DNA from: Paroedura picta
Lineage: Eukaryota; Chordata; Lepidosauria; Squamata; Gekkonidae
DNA: 64,000 bases
Direction: 5' to 3'
Assembly: GCF_049243985.1 (NCBI RefSeq)
Contig: NC_135381.1
Location: 25,096,345 to 25,160,344, forward strand
Within the stretch, counting starts at the first letter, position 1. Each line of letters starts with the position of its first letter. A program made the translations under genes and the position numbers. Positions 31,442 through 43,124 of the stretch are shown one piece after another. The notes under the pieces are model-generated. The model was not told the origin of the DNA, searched no databases, and saw nothing but the letters and a program-made list of their open reading frames with translations.

Positions 31442-33460
31442 CCATTTGTGTCAGGTTAGCAAACCATGGTTGAGCTAGTTTCGAGAGAAACTACTATTTT
31501 CTGTTTCCTACCCCCTCGTGCTTTTGAATCTCTGTGGTGTGCTGTTTAACACCTGTAGCACTTCCTACAATGGTTCTTCCCCTGCCCCTTTTCCCCAGGC
31601 AATTTTTTGTGTGTGTGTGTTCCAAGTTGAATGCTATAGTGCTAAACCAAGATAGCACAACAGTGTCTCATTCTCAGGGTGTTCTCTAGAGCTCTAATAA
31701 TACGAAATCTGTTTTACTATACAAATGTTATCTTCTACCCTGAATCACTGAATTAAGATGGGAAAGATATAAATAACATTTTTAAATGGTCAGAATCTTA
31801 AGTAGCTGAGCCAGTACTGGAATTCTTGACACAGCTTTCAGCCCTCCACTTGACTCACATAGCCTTCCAATCTTGTATTTAGTGAGTGTATTGTATAGTC
31901 CATTGTCAGACCACAGAAAATGTGAAGAATGCTGCTACATGAATAAATAAATAGTAATAATTTCTCCAAGGAATGTGAACATCTGGCATACTTGATTTTA
32001 GAGATCTGCATATGAAAGGGATTTTTTTAAAAAAAAAACCCTCTGAATTCAGTTAAATCTTCATAAAGGCCAACTCTAGAAGTGTAAAATATAAATGTTT
32101 AAAAACCCTCTAAGTTTGATTAAAAAAAAAAAAAGCACCCCACCTTGTGTCAGGGGGAGAAAATAAAGCTTGCAGGGAGTATCCCTTTGCTGCAATTTCT
32201 TCCAGATTTTCACAGCAAATCAGTTTGGAAAAAATGAGGGAACACTGTGGAAAACCCCAGGATTTGCATTAATGCACTACAGTGCTGTGGGGAGTAGGGG
32301 AATCATGGCTCCCAACACTATCAAACCCAGGGCAACTATTCTGTGTGGACATGGCCTTTAAATATATATATATATTACTGCAGTATTGTTAAACAAATGC
32401 ACTTCCCCAGAACAAAAAGCAATTGTTCCATTTGTATGACTCATATTATATGTCCTGAATCGGAATTCACCATGCAGTGCCAGTGTTAAAACTGTCAAAC
32501 TAACTAACACATTTAAAAAAATCCAGCTGTAGTAGTAATCAAACCTTGCTGGTTCAATGTGCACACACTTGTTGTTGTTGAAGATTAGCACATTTAGCAC
32601 ATATGGCACCCAGTTGAAGTGCATGAGTCTTGCTTATCTGTTGGGCTAACAGCAGGGATTAAGTACCAAGTTTTTATTAGTAGCAGTTGTGGAATCAACA
32701 TGTGGTGTGATGTTGACTTGTGTTTCCAAAGTTGTTTTGCCTCAGAGGAAGGTGGAGGGAAGGGCATTGGAATTTATCAGATTATCATGTGCTCTAGAAA
32801 AACAATATTTGCTGTTTTAATAGACTTACTGGCTGAAAAAAAAAAAAACGGGAAGCTGCCTGCAGCTGCTGAACCCTGCCCTTACTAGAAGCTATAACTA
32901 TAGCAACAAGGAAATATTACAGTATTATGATCACAAACTAATGTCCACGCATTTTGTTGTTGTTTGCTCGGTTTGCAGATTTTCTCATGCCTGTTGCAAA
33001 TATTGCATGGTCTTCCTCAACATCTTTGTCGGCCTGGCTGTCCACTCTTCAAATACTTCCATAGTACAATCCCCACTGAAACTACTGGTATTTTGTACAT
33101 CAATTTTTCAGTCTTTGGGAATATAGAAGTGCAAGTGGGTGACCTGCAAAGATTTCCCTTCCTCCACTCTGTCCTCTTTTCCTACATATCCAGTTTCCTT
33201 TCTAACCAACAACCAACCTTCCTTTATATGTCCCTCCTCCCCGGTTTTCATATTTCCTTTCCCAGGAAAACTATGGCTCCCATTGGACAATGACAGCTGA
33301 GCTTGGGCCATTTGTACTGAAGGAGTATCTGCAAGGATGTACACAGGGTACCTAACTTCCCCCTGTATCTTCACCCCATACTATTTCCTCTTTCCTCTGC
33401 TTCCTACTCTCCTCGCCTACCCATCAATCTACCTTTAATCTGCCCCTCCATCTTCACTTA
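31442..33460. other. Intergenic, no gene seen
   Basis: AT-rich unique sequence with A runs near 32030, 32120 and 32840, and a TA run near 32362. No recognised repeat or gene. Confidence 0.35.
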
Positions 33461-33464
33461 TGTT

Positions 33465-33775
33465 TATTATTTTTTGATTTCATTTATACCTTGCCTTTCT
33501 CCACAATGGTGATCCAAAGCAATGTACATTGTTTTCCTTGCCTCCATTTTAATTCTCACAAAAATCCCTGTGAGATGAGGTAGGGGCATTGTTTGTGACT
33601 GGCTTAAAGTTACCTAGGTCAGGGGTAGTCAACCTGTGGTCCTCCAGATGTTCATGGACTACAATTCCCAGGAGAATTGTAGTCCATGAACATCTGGAGG
33701 ACCACAGGTTGACTACCCCTGACCTAGTGAGCTTCCACAGCAGAGAGTGGATTCAAATCAAGCTCTTCTAGATCC
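33465..33775 (-). mobile_element. tRNA-derived SINE, split by a hAT MITE
   Basis: On + it reads ATTTATACCTTGCCTTTCTC, CCCTGTGAGATGAGGTAGGG, then, after the MITE, GAGCTTCCACAGCAGAGAGT and GGATTCAAATC, the reverse of a tRNA-derived SINE. The MITE at 33620-33721 interrupts it, so the SINE is older. Confidence 0.6.
33620..33721. mobile_element. Palindromic hAT-type MITE, copy 7
   Basis: Shortened palindrome (the arms meet at CCCAGGAGAATTG). Target-site duplication ACCTAGGT (33612-33619) / ACCTAGTG (33722-33729). Nested in a SINE. Confidence 0.85.
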
Positions 33776-34225
33776 TAAGATGATTAACACTATATGCTCA
33801 AGGAGGCAGGAACAAAACTTCTTCCTGTCACCTGTGGTGAGTGTCACCCATCTCTCAGTCTTCTTCCTGCCTCTTCAGGGAGAGCAGTCAGTGGGCTATC
33901 TATCTCAACTCAATTATTTTTTCATTTAGGGCAATAGCCTCAGCAGCAGCTGCACATCAAACTTTGTTCACCATTTACCATTACCATTCAACATTTATAG
34001 TTACAGCTCATCCCTTCCAAGGGGACAAGCTATTGGGGACCAGTTAGAAAAAATATTGGTAGAAACCAGGGACAAAAAAAGAAAGTGCTACTCAGATACA
34101 TTACTAAGGAGGGTTGTTGACTGTACTGCCCTGCCAGACTACATACAGGAACCCAATAAGTACACCCTTGGCCATGAAGCTGAGACAAAGTCATGAGCTA
34201 GAATCAAAACTCCAGGGCCATTTTA

Positions 34226-34385
34226 AAGAGTTCACCCAGGGAAGTTCTCCATTTTATCATCACAATAACCTGTTGAAGTAGGTTAGGCTGAAAGTGTATG
34301 GCTAGCTTGAGGTCACCCAGCAGTCCTCCCTGGCAGAGTGGGGACGTGAAACTAGATCCTAGTCTAATGCTATTACTACAATGCA
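34226..34385 (-). mobile_element. tRNA-derived SINE
   Basis: TTCTCCATTTTATCATCACA, GTAGGTTAGGCTGAAAGTGT, GAGGTCACCCAGCAGTCCTC and GCAGAGTGGGGACGTGAAAC are the reverse of the same SINE family as at 33.5 kb, here uninterrupted. Confidence 0.6.
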
Positions 34386-34495
34386 TCACTGTCTCTGAAT
34401 GGAAAGTGATCCAGACATATACATGCCTTCACATGCACCCCCATTTGGGGTTGCCACCTCCAACCTGGGGTATTCCTGTACATTTGAGGCAGAGC

Positions 34496-34587
34496 CTAGG
34501 AAGAATAGGGCTAATCGTGTGTTGAGCAGGGGGTTGGACTAGATGGCCTGTATGGCCCCTTCCAACTCTATGATTCTATGATTCTAA
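34496..34587 (+). mobile_element. CR1 LINE 3' terminus
   Basis: GTTGGACTAGATGGCCTGTA, GGCCCCTTCCAACTCTATGA and the ATTCTATG repeat are the CR1 3' end. Heavily 5'-truncated. Confidence 0.8.
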
Positions 34588-34589
34588 TA

Positions 34590-36360
34590 GAATTTGGGAG
34601 TGATGCTTCAGAGTCCACCTTCAAAAACTGTCATCCTCTCTGTGGAAACTTGCCCTTTTAATCTGAGATCCTTTGTAATTCTAGAATAACTCCTCCCCAC
34701 CAGGGTTGTCAATCGTAACTCCACTACTATTATCTAGGATTTAAGAGTTTCCAGGCAAGCTTCAGCCGCAGTACTTGGCACTTAAGAAACAAAATATTAA
34801 TTCATAGAACATTCTGTGTGGAAGAAGGTACACAGAACGCTGGATTTGAGGTACTGGTTGTGAAAGCTTTATTTCTGATCAAGATACTGAAGAAAGACCT
34901 GTTTTTATTTACTTTCTGAAAGCAATGGGTTAAATATACCTTGTTATGCGGTTCAACATACTATGGGCACTAGACTGTGTCTCCAGAACTTAGTCTGTGT
35001 TCAGTGACTGTCTGTGGCACCAGTACATTTGTCACTTTTACCACTGAAATATTAAAGAATAGTTTGTTATTTCTGCCATAACCTCAATTAATAATTTACT
35101 CAGGTGCTACATTGCTTAATCTTTCAACTGCGCAGGGGAGGGGGGAAGAGAAAATAACCTGCAATGGAGTAACTAGTATAGCTGTTCAGTTTAGGACCTC
35201 TGGAGAGGGCCTTTTTGCCTTACCCCAGAGCATTTATTCTACTATAGAAGTAGCTATTCTGAAAATAGGGATAAAAGGGGGCTGTGGTAATCCTGCATTT
35301 CTCTCTCTTTTTCTAAATTGTTAATGGTTTTCCACACAGCTAGTGAAAAATCTCTCCCTTTCGCCTTGTTCAGTGAAGCATTTATTTTTTTTCCTATGCT
35401 GTGACTACATAATGAGGACCCACTGAGACAATATGTGTAATGCATACTTGTACGCGTGATAACCAAGGGAGATCAGACTTTAATCATAGGGCTCTGTTTA
35501 CTAAGGCAGGAAAGCAGGGGAAGAAGAGTTATGTAGGTGTTCTGATGTTGCATTGTAGAGTATTCCTTAAGAAGCAAGATATGCCTTGATTTTTATATGA
35601 TTACTGAATGTCCCACTGAAACGTGCACATGATTCAGGAGGAACAAATCATCAAAGCATACAATTAGGGCGGATTTTCCTCTTTAAAAACATTCTTCATC
35701 TTATTACCCAAAGGCAGATTACAATTTCAGAGTGCATTTGCTTGTAATGTTTTTCTCTCTGCAGATGAACTGTACTTCCATAAACTTGGCGAGGCAAAAT
35801 GATTCAAAAGCACGTTGTTAGCCCTATTAAATGTGGGATTAAATGAGATGCAGCGTTTTTGAAGCATCTGATTTTACTCCAGTTTTTAACTCCACCCTTT
35901 CCCAATAGGTGAATCAGGTACCCATTTTTTTTTTTGGTGGGGGCAAAACAGAAAAGCCTATTAAAATTTATATTGCACAGAAATTAAAATTGCCCATACC
36001 AACTTAATCCTGGCTGTGAGAAGTCTTCCTTAAAGCACTTCTGGGAGGTTATTTGGATTTGGGCTGTGATGGACCTTGGTACTGTACACCTTATAAGAAC
36101 AATAATCAAGAACTCCTCTCTCTGTAACTATGCTGTTCAAACTCATTGACAAGAGGTGCACTCAAAGTATCGAAGGTGGTGGCACTCACCCTTACCAGTT
36201 TTGTCCCCTGCTGCACCTGGGGCCAGGGGGGATGGGTTGAGTTCTCCATATCTCTGGGACCTTATCAAATAGAACCCATTACAAATTACTCAGTGGGCAA
36301 GCCTGGGAGGAAGCACTAAATCCAATCAGGAATTCTAGGCACATATGTATTTCATTTACA
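34590..36360. other. Intergenic, no gene seen
   Basis: AT-rich unique sequence. No gene-like frame longer than about 70 codons and no repeat that I can name. 35630-35880 looks unusually free of repeats. Confidence 0.35.
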
Positions 36361-36369
36361 TTTAGTATT

Positions 36370-37600
36370 CAGATTATTTATTTATGTATTTGTTTGTTTA
36401 TTAGATTTCTTTACATTTACTATTCAGATTGTTTGTTTGTTTGTTTGTTTACCGCCCTCCCATATGGCTCAGGGCAGTTCACATACAGCATTGCAGAGGT
36501 AATACATAGAACAGTCTGAACATATAATACAGTCACAAAATAACACATCAGCAACAATGCAACAGTGGATCTAAATCAACAGAACTGCAATGGCTTTGGT
36601 CATCGATAACAACAACTACAACTTAGACAAACCCCCAAGGTCAGGTTGGTTCAGGTCATGGAGGGAATGAGAGGGGACTCATGGATGTTATTGGGTTTGT
36701 CAGACTCAGAAAAATGCCTGGTGGAGGAGCTCCCTTTTGCAGGCCCTGCGGAACTGGGGAAGTTCAGACAGGGCCCTGATCTCCTCAGGGAGCTCATTCC
36801 ACCAGGTGGGGAGAAAACTCTGACCCTTGGTGAGGACCGATGCGCTTCTTTGGAGCCAGAGATCACCAGCCAGTTGGAGGTGGTAGAATGTAGTACTCTT
36901 TTGGGGGCATAGGCAGTCTCTCAGATAAACTGGGCCCAGACCGCGTATGGCCTTAAAGGTAAGAAATAAAACCCTAAGCCTGATCCAGAATTCAATTGGG
37001 AGCCAGCTGAGTTATTGGTGTTCCGGCCAGATGTGGTCTATTGGTGAGAATCCTGGCTGCAACGTTCTGAACCAGTTATAGTTTCCGGATCAAAGTTAAG
37101 GGTAGGCCTGCGTAGAGTGAATTGCAGAAGTCAATCTAGAGGTGACCTTCGCATGGATCACTGTGGCTAAGTGTTCTGGTGCCAAGTAGGGAGCTAGTAG
37201 CCTGGCTTGGCATAGGTGGTAGAAGGCCTGCCGCACCACTCTTATGACCTGTGCCTCCATGGAAAGGGAGACATTGAGGATCACACCCAGGTTTGTGGTG
37301 GAGTGTGCCATTACTAGACGCACTCTGTCCAGATTGGGTAAGTGCACTTCCTTGCTTGGCCCCTTCCTACCCAGCCACAGGAAGGGTTTGAAGGGTTGAG
37401 CTTCAGACTCTGCTTGAGCTACTTCATCACTTCTTCCAGACATCTGGCTAAGGGTTCTGGGGGGAGGGAAATTAGGGCAGTCATCCAACAGGAGGAAGAG
37501 CTGGATGTCATCTGCATATATCAGCACCAGCTGATCAAGAGGACGCATGAAGATGTTGAATAAAATAGGAGACTCCACATGTGAGCTGCCCTAAGGACCA
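36370..37600 (-). mobile_element. L2-clade LINE, reverse-transcriptase and 3' part
   Basis: Starts with a reversed tail (GTTT units, ACCGCCCTCCCATATGGCTC) at 36430-36480 and continues through the L2 C-terminal block to the reverse-transcriptase catalytic region near 37.55 kb, where SPILFNIFMRPL is followed by IYADDIQLF. The YADD box is intact; other parts carry deletions and stops. About 1.2 kb, the longest L2 copy here. Confidence 0.75.
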
Positions 37601-37604
37601 TATG

Positions 37605-38640
37605 GTGATCTCAGGTATGAAAACCAATGATTACCACAATTACATGAATGTCCAATGACAGAGGTTATGAAATATATCCTTATTATTGGAGAATTACATG
37701 CTACGTAGCGGAGTATATTTTGTAAAACTACTTCAAGCTTTGATTTTTATAACCCATATATCTAGAATGATATAAATGGATGTGCCTAGGATTGCGGAGC
37801 ATATCAACAGTAACTATATCCTAAAAAGAAGATATTAGTCTTTAGCATATTACAATTTTATACTCTGAAATGTAGCGTCAGAGGCAGCCGTGAATATCTA
37901 CATCCAAACTTTTACTCTGACAGCCATTAATTGCAAAAGGATCTGTTAAACAGAAGCTTATATTTCAAAATATTCCTTTTTCCATTATACCGTCTCCTTT
38001 TTTCCTAGACTCTGAGCTTGGACTGTCAACTGATTAAAATGTAGTTGATTGATCATCCGGCTTCAAATGCAATTTAAATTACATTCAGGCGAATTTAGAT
38101 TAATTTTGGGTGATGAATTATAATTTGTGCACAAAGCTGGTCTGTGCAGTCTTACATACATCTTTATAAGGATATTTTGGATCATCCGATCTGTGTTTTA
38201 AAAAATGGATGCAACTTTGTTGCCTTCTTGTGATTGAAGTACAGTCTTTTAAATAAGAGACTTGCGAGTGAAATTCAGCTGGTTTTCCGCAGACCATGAC
38301 ATGTACACGAACAATAGCATCCTGTGGTGCTGATGGCTGAACTCCAGCTTGCTCCATGGATGGGAGCTTTTGTTAATATTCAGCATCTATCTTCTCGGGA
38401 TTGTATGACAATTCAGTCATATCCTTGAATAACATAATATGGATGCCCTTGCAGCTTTACCCATTGAATAATGAGGCTCAAACACATAATGGGTTGTACT
38501 GTAAAGGTGTCCACTTTCTGATGGCATCTATCTGTGGAATTCAACATACTGGATTTCATTAGCTGTAAACTAAACAACTAGATACTGAAGAGTTTGGAAA
38601 ACATAGTAGATATTTGCAATATTAATAGGAGATATTTTTG
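37605..38640. other. Intergenic unique sequence, possible regulatory element
   Basis: No repeat recognised. 37.99-38.20 kb is AT-rich with several TAAT/ATTA and TGATTGAT-type words. A 79-codon - strand frame at 38118-38357 has no family I know. Confidence 0.3.
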
Positions 38641-38822
38641 TGCCGCCTTCCTTTCCCTTGGGTTAGCTATATTGGAATTGGGTTAGCTATATTGAATTTT
38701 GCCGCCATTCTTGTCGTAACTTTTGTATTAATTGTATTATGTTTTGTTGTACTTTTATTGTTTTAGGGGATTAGTTTTTATGTGACCCGCCTCGAGCCTC
38801 CGGGGGGAGGCGGGATATAAAT

Positions 38823-38891
<69 letters not shown>

Positions 38892-38895
38892 TTGT
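38640..38895 (+). mobile_element. LINE 3' tail with (TAA)n microsatellite
   Basis: GTGACCCGCCTCGAGCCTCC and GGCGGGATATAAATT precede about 22 TAA units at 38825-38890. This is a typical L2-type LINE tail with a 3' microsatellite. No coding part. Confidence 0.65.
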
Positions 38896-39340
38896 TATAT
38901 GCATGATAAAAAGTAGTCTTTGAGAACAAAGGAATTTTTAGAAAGAAACTGCCTTAAACTGATGCAGCCATTAAACAGGCCGCCTTCCCTTTCCCTCCTC
39001 TTTTCCACCTTACCTCGTTTTTTCATTCTCTGTTCAAGTGAGAGGGTTGGTGGAAACTGGAGTCTTTCATTGATAACATTAAATAAACAGTGCTTAACAA
39101 ACCAGGAGACGTCAAGATGAAATGTAGGTAGTTTAGTGATATTATATTTTATGTAATGAAAACAGATTGATTATGTCAAAGGTTACAATGAAAAAAATAA
39201 AATGGAATTCTTGTGCCAGTATAAGTTAGATGCTGTAAACATCTTGCCAGGAAAGCAGCAACAGGTCAGGAATCCTTGCAATGTTTTATGGTATATGTTT
39301 GACATGATTATTTTATAATTCATAGATAATGCAAAATCGA

Positions 39341-39601
39341 TGGGCTTCTTTTGTATAAATGTATGTTAATGGAGGATGGTCTGTGTGCTCTATGACAGGG
39401 GTAGTCAAACTGTAGCCCTCCAGATGTCAATGGACTACAATTCCCATGAGCCCCTGCCAGCATTCGCTCATGGGAATTGTAGTCCATGGACATCTGGAGG
39501 GCTACAGTTTGACTACCCCTGTCATAGAGCACACAGACCATCCTCCATTAACATATATTTATACAAAAGAAGCCCACAGTTTGACTACCCCTGCTCTATG
39601 A
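39341..39601. mobile_element. Palindromic hAT-type MITE, copy 8, with inverted flank duplication
   Basis: The MITE palindrome spans 39396-39521. The 55-bp left flank 39341-39395 is repeated inverted at 39522-39576 with one visible mismatch, and is followed by a second MITE right terminus at about 39577-39593 and the 8-bp duplication CTCTATGA (39388-39395 and 39594-39601). The inverted block therefore lies between the two target-site copies. Confidence 0.88.
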
Positions 39602-39681
39602 TCTCTTGGTAAAGATAGAATGTGTATGATTTCTTGGCCAATAAAACCATATCATATTTCTGAGACCTTGCCTCCTCTCCT

Positions 39682-40475
39682 AGAATCATAGAATCATAGA
39701 GTTGGAAGGGGCCATACAGGCCATCTAGTCCAACCCCCTGCTCAACGCAGGATCAGCCCTAAGCATCCTAAAGCATCCAAGAAAAGTGTGTATCCAACCT
39801 TTGCTTGAAGACTGCCAGTGAGGGGGAGCTCACCACCTCCTTAGGCAGCCTATTCCACTGCTGAACTACTCTGACTGTGAAATTTTTTTTTCTGATGTCT
39901 AGCCTATATCGTTGTACTTGAAGTTTAAACCCATTACTGCGTGTCCTCTCCTCTGCAGCCAACAGAAACAGCATCCTGCACTCCTCCAAGTGACAACCTT
40001 TCAAATACTTAAAGAGGGCTATCATGTCCCCTCTCAACCTCCTTTTCTCCAGGCTGAACATTCCCATGTCCCTCAACCTATCTTCATAGGGCTTGGTCCC
40101 TTGGCCCCAGATCATCTTCGTCGCTCTCCTCTGTACCCTTTCAATTTTATCTACGTCCTTCTTGAAGTGAGGCCTCCAGAACTGCACACAGTACTCCAGG
40201 TGTGGTCTGACCAGTGCCGTATACAACGGGACTATGACATCTTGTGATTTTGATGTGATGCCCCTGTTGATACAGCCCAAAATGGCATTCGCCTTTTTTA
40301 CCGCTGCATCACACTGCCTGCTCATGTTTAGTTTACAGTCCACAAGTACCCCAAGGTCTCGTTCACACACCGGTCTCGTTCACACCCAGAAGCGTATCCC
40401 CCATCCAGTAGGCATGCTTTTCATTTTTCTGACCCAGATGCAGAACTTTACACTTATCTTTATTAAATTGAGCCT
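39682..40475 (-). mobile_element. CR1 LINE, C-terminal reverse transcriptase and 3' end
   Basis: On - an open frame of 200 codons (39768-40370) matches the end of the CR1 protein: ERDLGVLVDCKLNMS, ALVRPHLEYCVQFW, KIERVQRRATKMI, EERTRSNGFKLQ, then QQWNRLPKEVV. The 3' end has the ATTCTATG repeat at 39682-39700. A short CTCGTTCACAC duplication lies at 40360-40385. The long open frame suggests a young insertion. 5'-truncated. Confidence 0.9.
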
Positions 40476-40479
40476 GGGA

Positions 40480-41940
40480 CAGAGGAGCAAAACAATACTT
40501 TGAAATCAGATGTTTTTTAAAGTCTCAAAACCTCTGTGGAAGAGAAGAGGGTTGGCAGAGAATTCTGATTGAATATAAGGAAGAACTGGAATTAATGTTT
40601 TAACTTATGACCTTTGTAATTTTTATAAATAGTACCCTTGATAATGCCCTGCTTGGTGTCTTCCCTGTTAAGAGGGGGGGGAGGTCTTTGCCTCTTCCTA
40701 GGCAACTCTGGGGCAACTTTCTATATGTGAATAAATTTCCCTAAATCACAATGTAAGTACACCATTCTTCTACTGTTTTCAGTATGCACAAAAATAAAAA
40801 GGAAAAAAAATCTTGCAGTCCTTTGCTGGCCAACTAGAACATTAGTTCCATGGAATATAATTGTACTTCAGAGTTTATCTCAGTGTACTTGGCTCCAATG
40901 TGCTTCATGTTGTCATGCTTGTTTGGAGGTTCTAGCAGGAGAGGGCAGCTATCGTATACCCTTGACCGAAGAACGGGACACTCCTTCTATCTGGGATGGT
41001 CATCCTCTTCCACCGAGCATGCAGCTTCGGGAGGGACGCACATGGAGCGGTGAGGGAGGTAGGGGACACCCGCCTAGCCAGCCAGATCAGCTGAATCAAC
41101 CCTGGTGATCAATGGGGTGACAGATGTCTCAGCCAGACCGCCTTCACATCCAATGTCATGCTTTAAGGCTGAAGTGCTTGGAAATCTTAATTCTTATGTA
41201 TTTGTAATCTAGGTGACCATCTGTTTGCCATGCTGTCAATGTAACTAGGGTAGCCAACAGTGGGTTGGGAAGTCCAGGGTTACTATGCATTGGCAGGCAA
41301 CCTGTTTCTCTCTTGCTTTGAAAATCTTATGGAGTTACCATAAGTCAGCTGTGAATGGATAGCATTTTTCATACATTTTGCTTTGAGTTCCTAATGAGAA
41401 AAGTGGACTGTGACTTAAGATGCCAATAGAGGCAAAGGAGGACAGGGTTCATATAGTGTTAATAATTCCATTAGGTGTGGCATTTCACACCCATTCTTTT
41501 GCCAAAGAGGAACAGGAGCCATTCACTTCTCCAGCTGTTCACACTAGTTGCCATGTACAATGCTAAATACCAAAAATCACATGGAGAGTCTAATTCATAA
41601 GCTGCCGTATTAGTCCCATCATATCATAGAAAGCTAAAGCAATACAGCAATTACCTGTTAAAACAAGACCAGGAAAAAGGGAAAGAAAACCACCATCAGG
41701 CAGAAGCACAGAAAGTGTACAGAGAAGCTGCTTTCTGGATGCTTCTTGGCCACTGCAAATGCAATACCACTGTGGAGAATTGCCACCGTGTTGGAGCAAA
41801 AATGAATGAACTGGGAGGGGTAGGTTCCAGTGAAGAAACAATTATGAAATAGTACAGATGCACTGGGACAGCAATATGGCCATAATAAATCCAAATAGAG
41901 TCGTCTCTCTTCAGTTTCAGATGTTTTTAAATTCTTACTT
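40480..41940. other. Intergenic, one unassigned GC-rich block
   Basis: 40925-41160 is a GC-rich block (CTTGACCGAAGAACGGGACA, CACATGGAGCGGTGAGGGAG) that looks like part of an interspersed repeat that I cannot name. 41590-41894 carries a hydrophobic - strand frame without family. The rest is AT-rich. Confidence 0.3.
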
Positions 41941-41947
41941 CAAATAA

Positions 41948-41985
41948 GTCCCAACGCATTTCGCCTGCTGGCTTTGTCAAGGGAC
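41948..41985 (-). ncRNA. Hammerhead-ribozyme-like motif in a probable Penelope-like remnant
   Basis: On - the order is GTCCC, a seven-base stretch close to CUGANGA, a GCC-AGCA-GGC hairpin, GAAA, TGCGTT, GGGAC. GTCCC and GGGAC pair as helix I, the hairpin is helix II, and GTT before GGGAC fits the NUH cleavage triplet. The very short helix III is the form reported for hammerheads of Penelope-like elements. The CUGANGA box is not canonical, so activity is doubtful. The surrounding sequence (to about 42060) may be the element's terminal repeat (inference). Confidence 0.45.
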
Positions 41986-42179
41986 AAATTATTAGTGTTT
42001 CAAACACACTTCTTATAAGCAAATGCTTGTCTCTTGGACAGAGTATAAGGTCATATTAACCGCAGCTACTCCTAGCTAATGGCATTCCAGACGCATCATA
42101 GCCAGATTTCCCACAGGCGTGCTGAAGCTTGTTTCTGCTTCCCATGGTATCTGTGTCACCTGTGATGCTTAGGGGTTGG

Positions 42180-42770
42180 GCCCCAGCCTGGCCTCCTCCT
42201 CAAAGGTGATCACGGGCATCTGATGGGGGCCATCTCACCCACTGACCATTGAAGCCATGGGAAAAACTAACCTCCCCCTTCCCTCCACCCTCACCCCCTC
42301 TTTCCTCCCCAAACTGGCCCATGCCAAGCCCTTGCCTCACACAGAAGTGTGTGGGGGATTCTTCTGAGCCCCAATGCCATAAGCTGGCAAACCACTCCTG
42401 CGGCAACCCCTGCCAACTCTAATGCTGCTGCAAGAGTTGCCCGCCAAGCCTCCAACTCTCCCAGCTCACCTTGTGTTCAGCCTGGCCACTGCAGACAGCA
42501 ACATGCTTTCCACTGCTGCCCAGGGGAGGGAAGAGGCTGGGCCCACACACACTGCACCTTTTAAGGTTCCACAAGCCCATGCCTAATTCCCATCCCCTTT
42601 TGGCACCAAAGGCTGGTGTGCCATTCACAGCAGGGCCCTGCCAGTGCAAATGCTGCGGCAGTATGTCCTCCTTGGGGCCTGTTCCTCCACTGTGGCAATC
42701 GGACCATTGATGGAATGCATGGCTGCATTTGTGCTTGCAAACTCAAAAAAGTTGGGGACCCTTGCCATAG
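42180..42770. mobile_element. Possible non-autonomous hAT element
   Basis: The right end, reversed, reads CAAGGGTCCCCAACTTTTTT then GAGTTTGCAAGCACA, like the terminus of a common vertebrate hAT family. The body is GC-rich and non-coding. The left end was not located and no target-site duplication was confirmed. Confidence 0.3.
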
Positions 42771-43035
42771 ATTTAACTGTTTTAATGGCATCATTTTCAT
42801 GTTTCCTAAAATATAAACAGTCTTCCCAGGGCTACAAGGAAAAGAGGCAGCATACTCACCACAACGATTTATTACCCAACGCCACAATTTAGAGGAAAGC
42901 AAATTTAACTATTCCAGTTTGAGTGGCATGAAAGCTTAACATGCTGTCATTTTCTTCCAGGAGAATCCCTGCTACCAGTCCTGCTAAAATGGGATTACCA
43001 TATGTTTGTCCACTGCTTCACTGTTTTGACATTGT

Positions 43036-43118
43036 ATCTGAGGAACACAAATGCTCATACCTTGAATCACACTTTGTTGGTCTTAAGGGTACCACTGATC
43101 TCTAAATTTGTTCTGCAT
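43036..43118 (+). mobile_element. Penelope-like (family A) fragment
   Basis: CTGAGGAACACAAATGCTCA, TACCTTGAATCAC, then TTTGTTGGTCTTAAGGGTAC. The CTGAGGA box is present but the helix II hairpin is worn. Confidence 0.5.
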
Positions 43119-43124
43119 TCATTC

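Noticed and set aside
39320-39612. Nearly identical open frames on both strands
   Set aside because: They are mirror readings of the MITE palindrome and its inverted flank, not two genes.
41590-41894. Hydrophobic - strand frames near 41.6-41.9 kb
   Set aside because: They resemble a membrane segment by composition only, with no recognised family and no exon signals; probably part of a repeat remnant next to the hammerhead-like motif.
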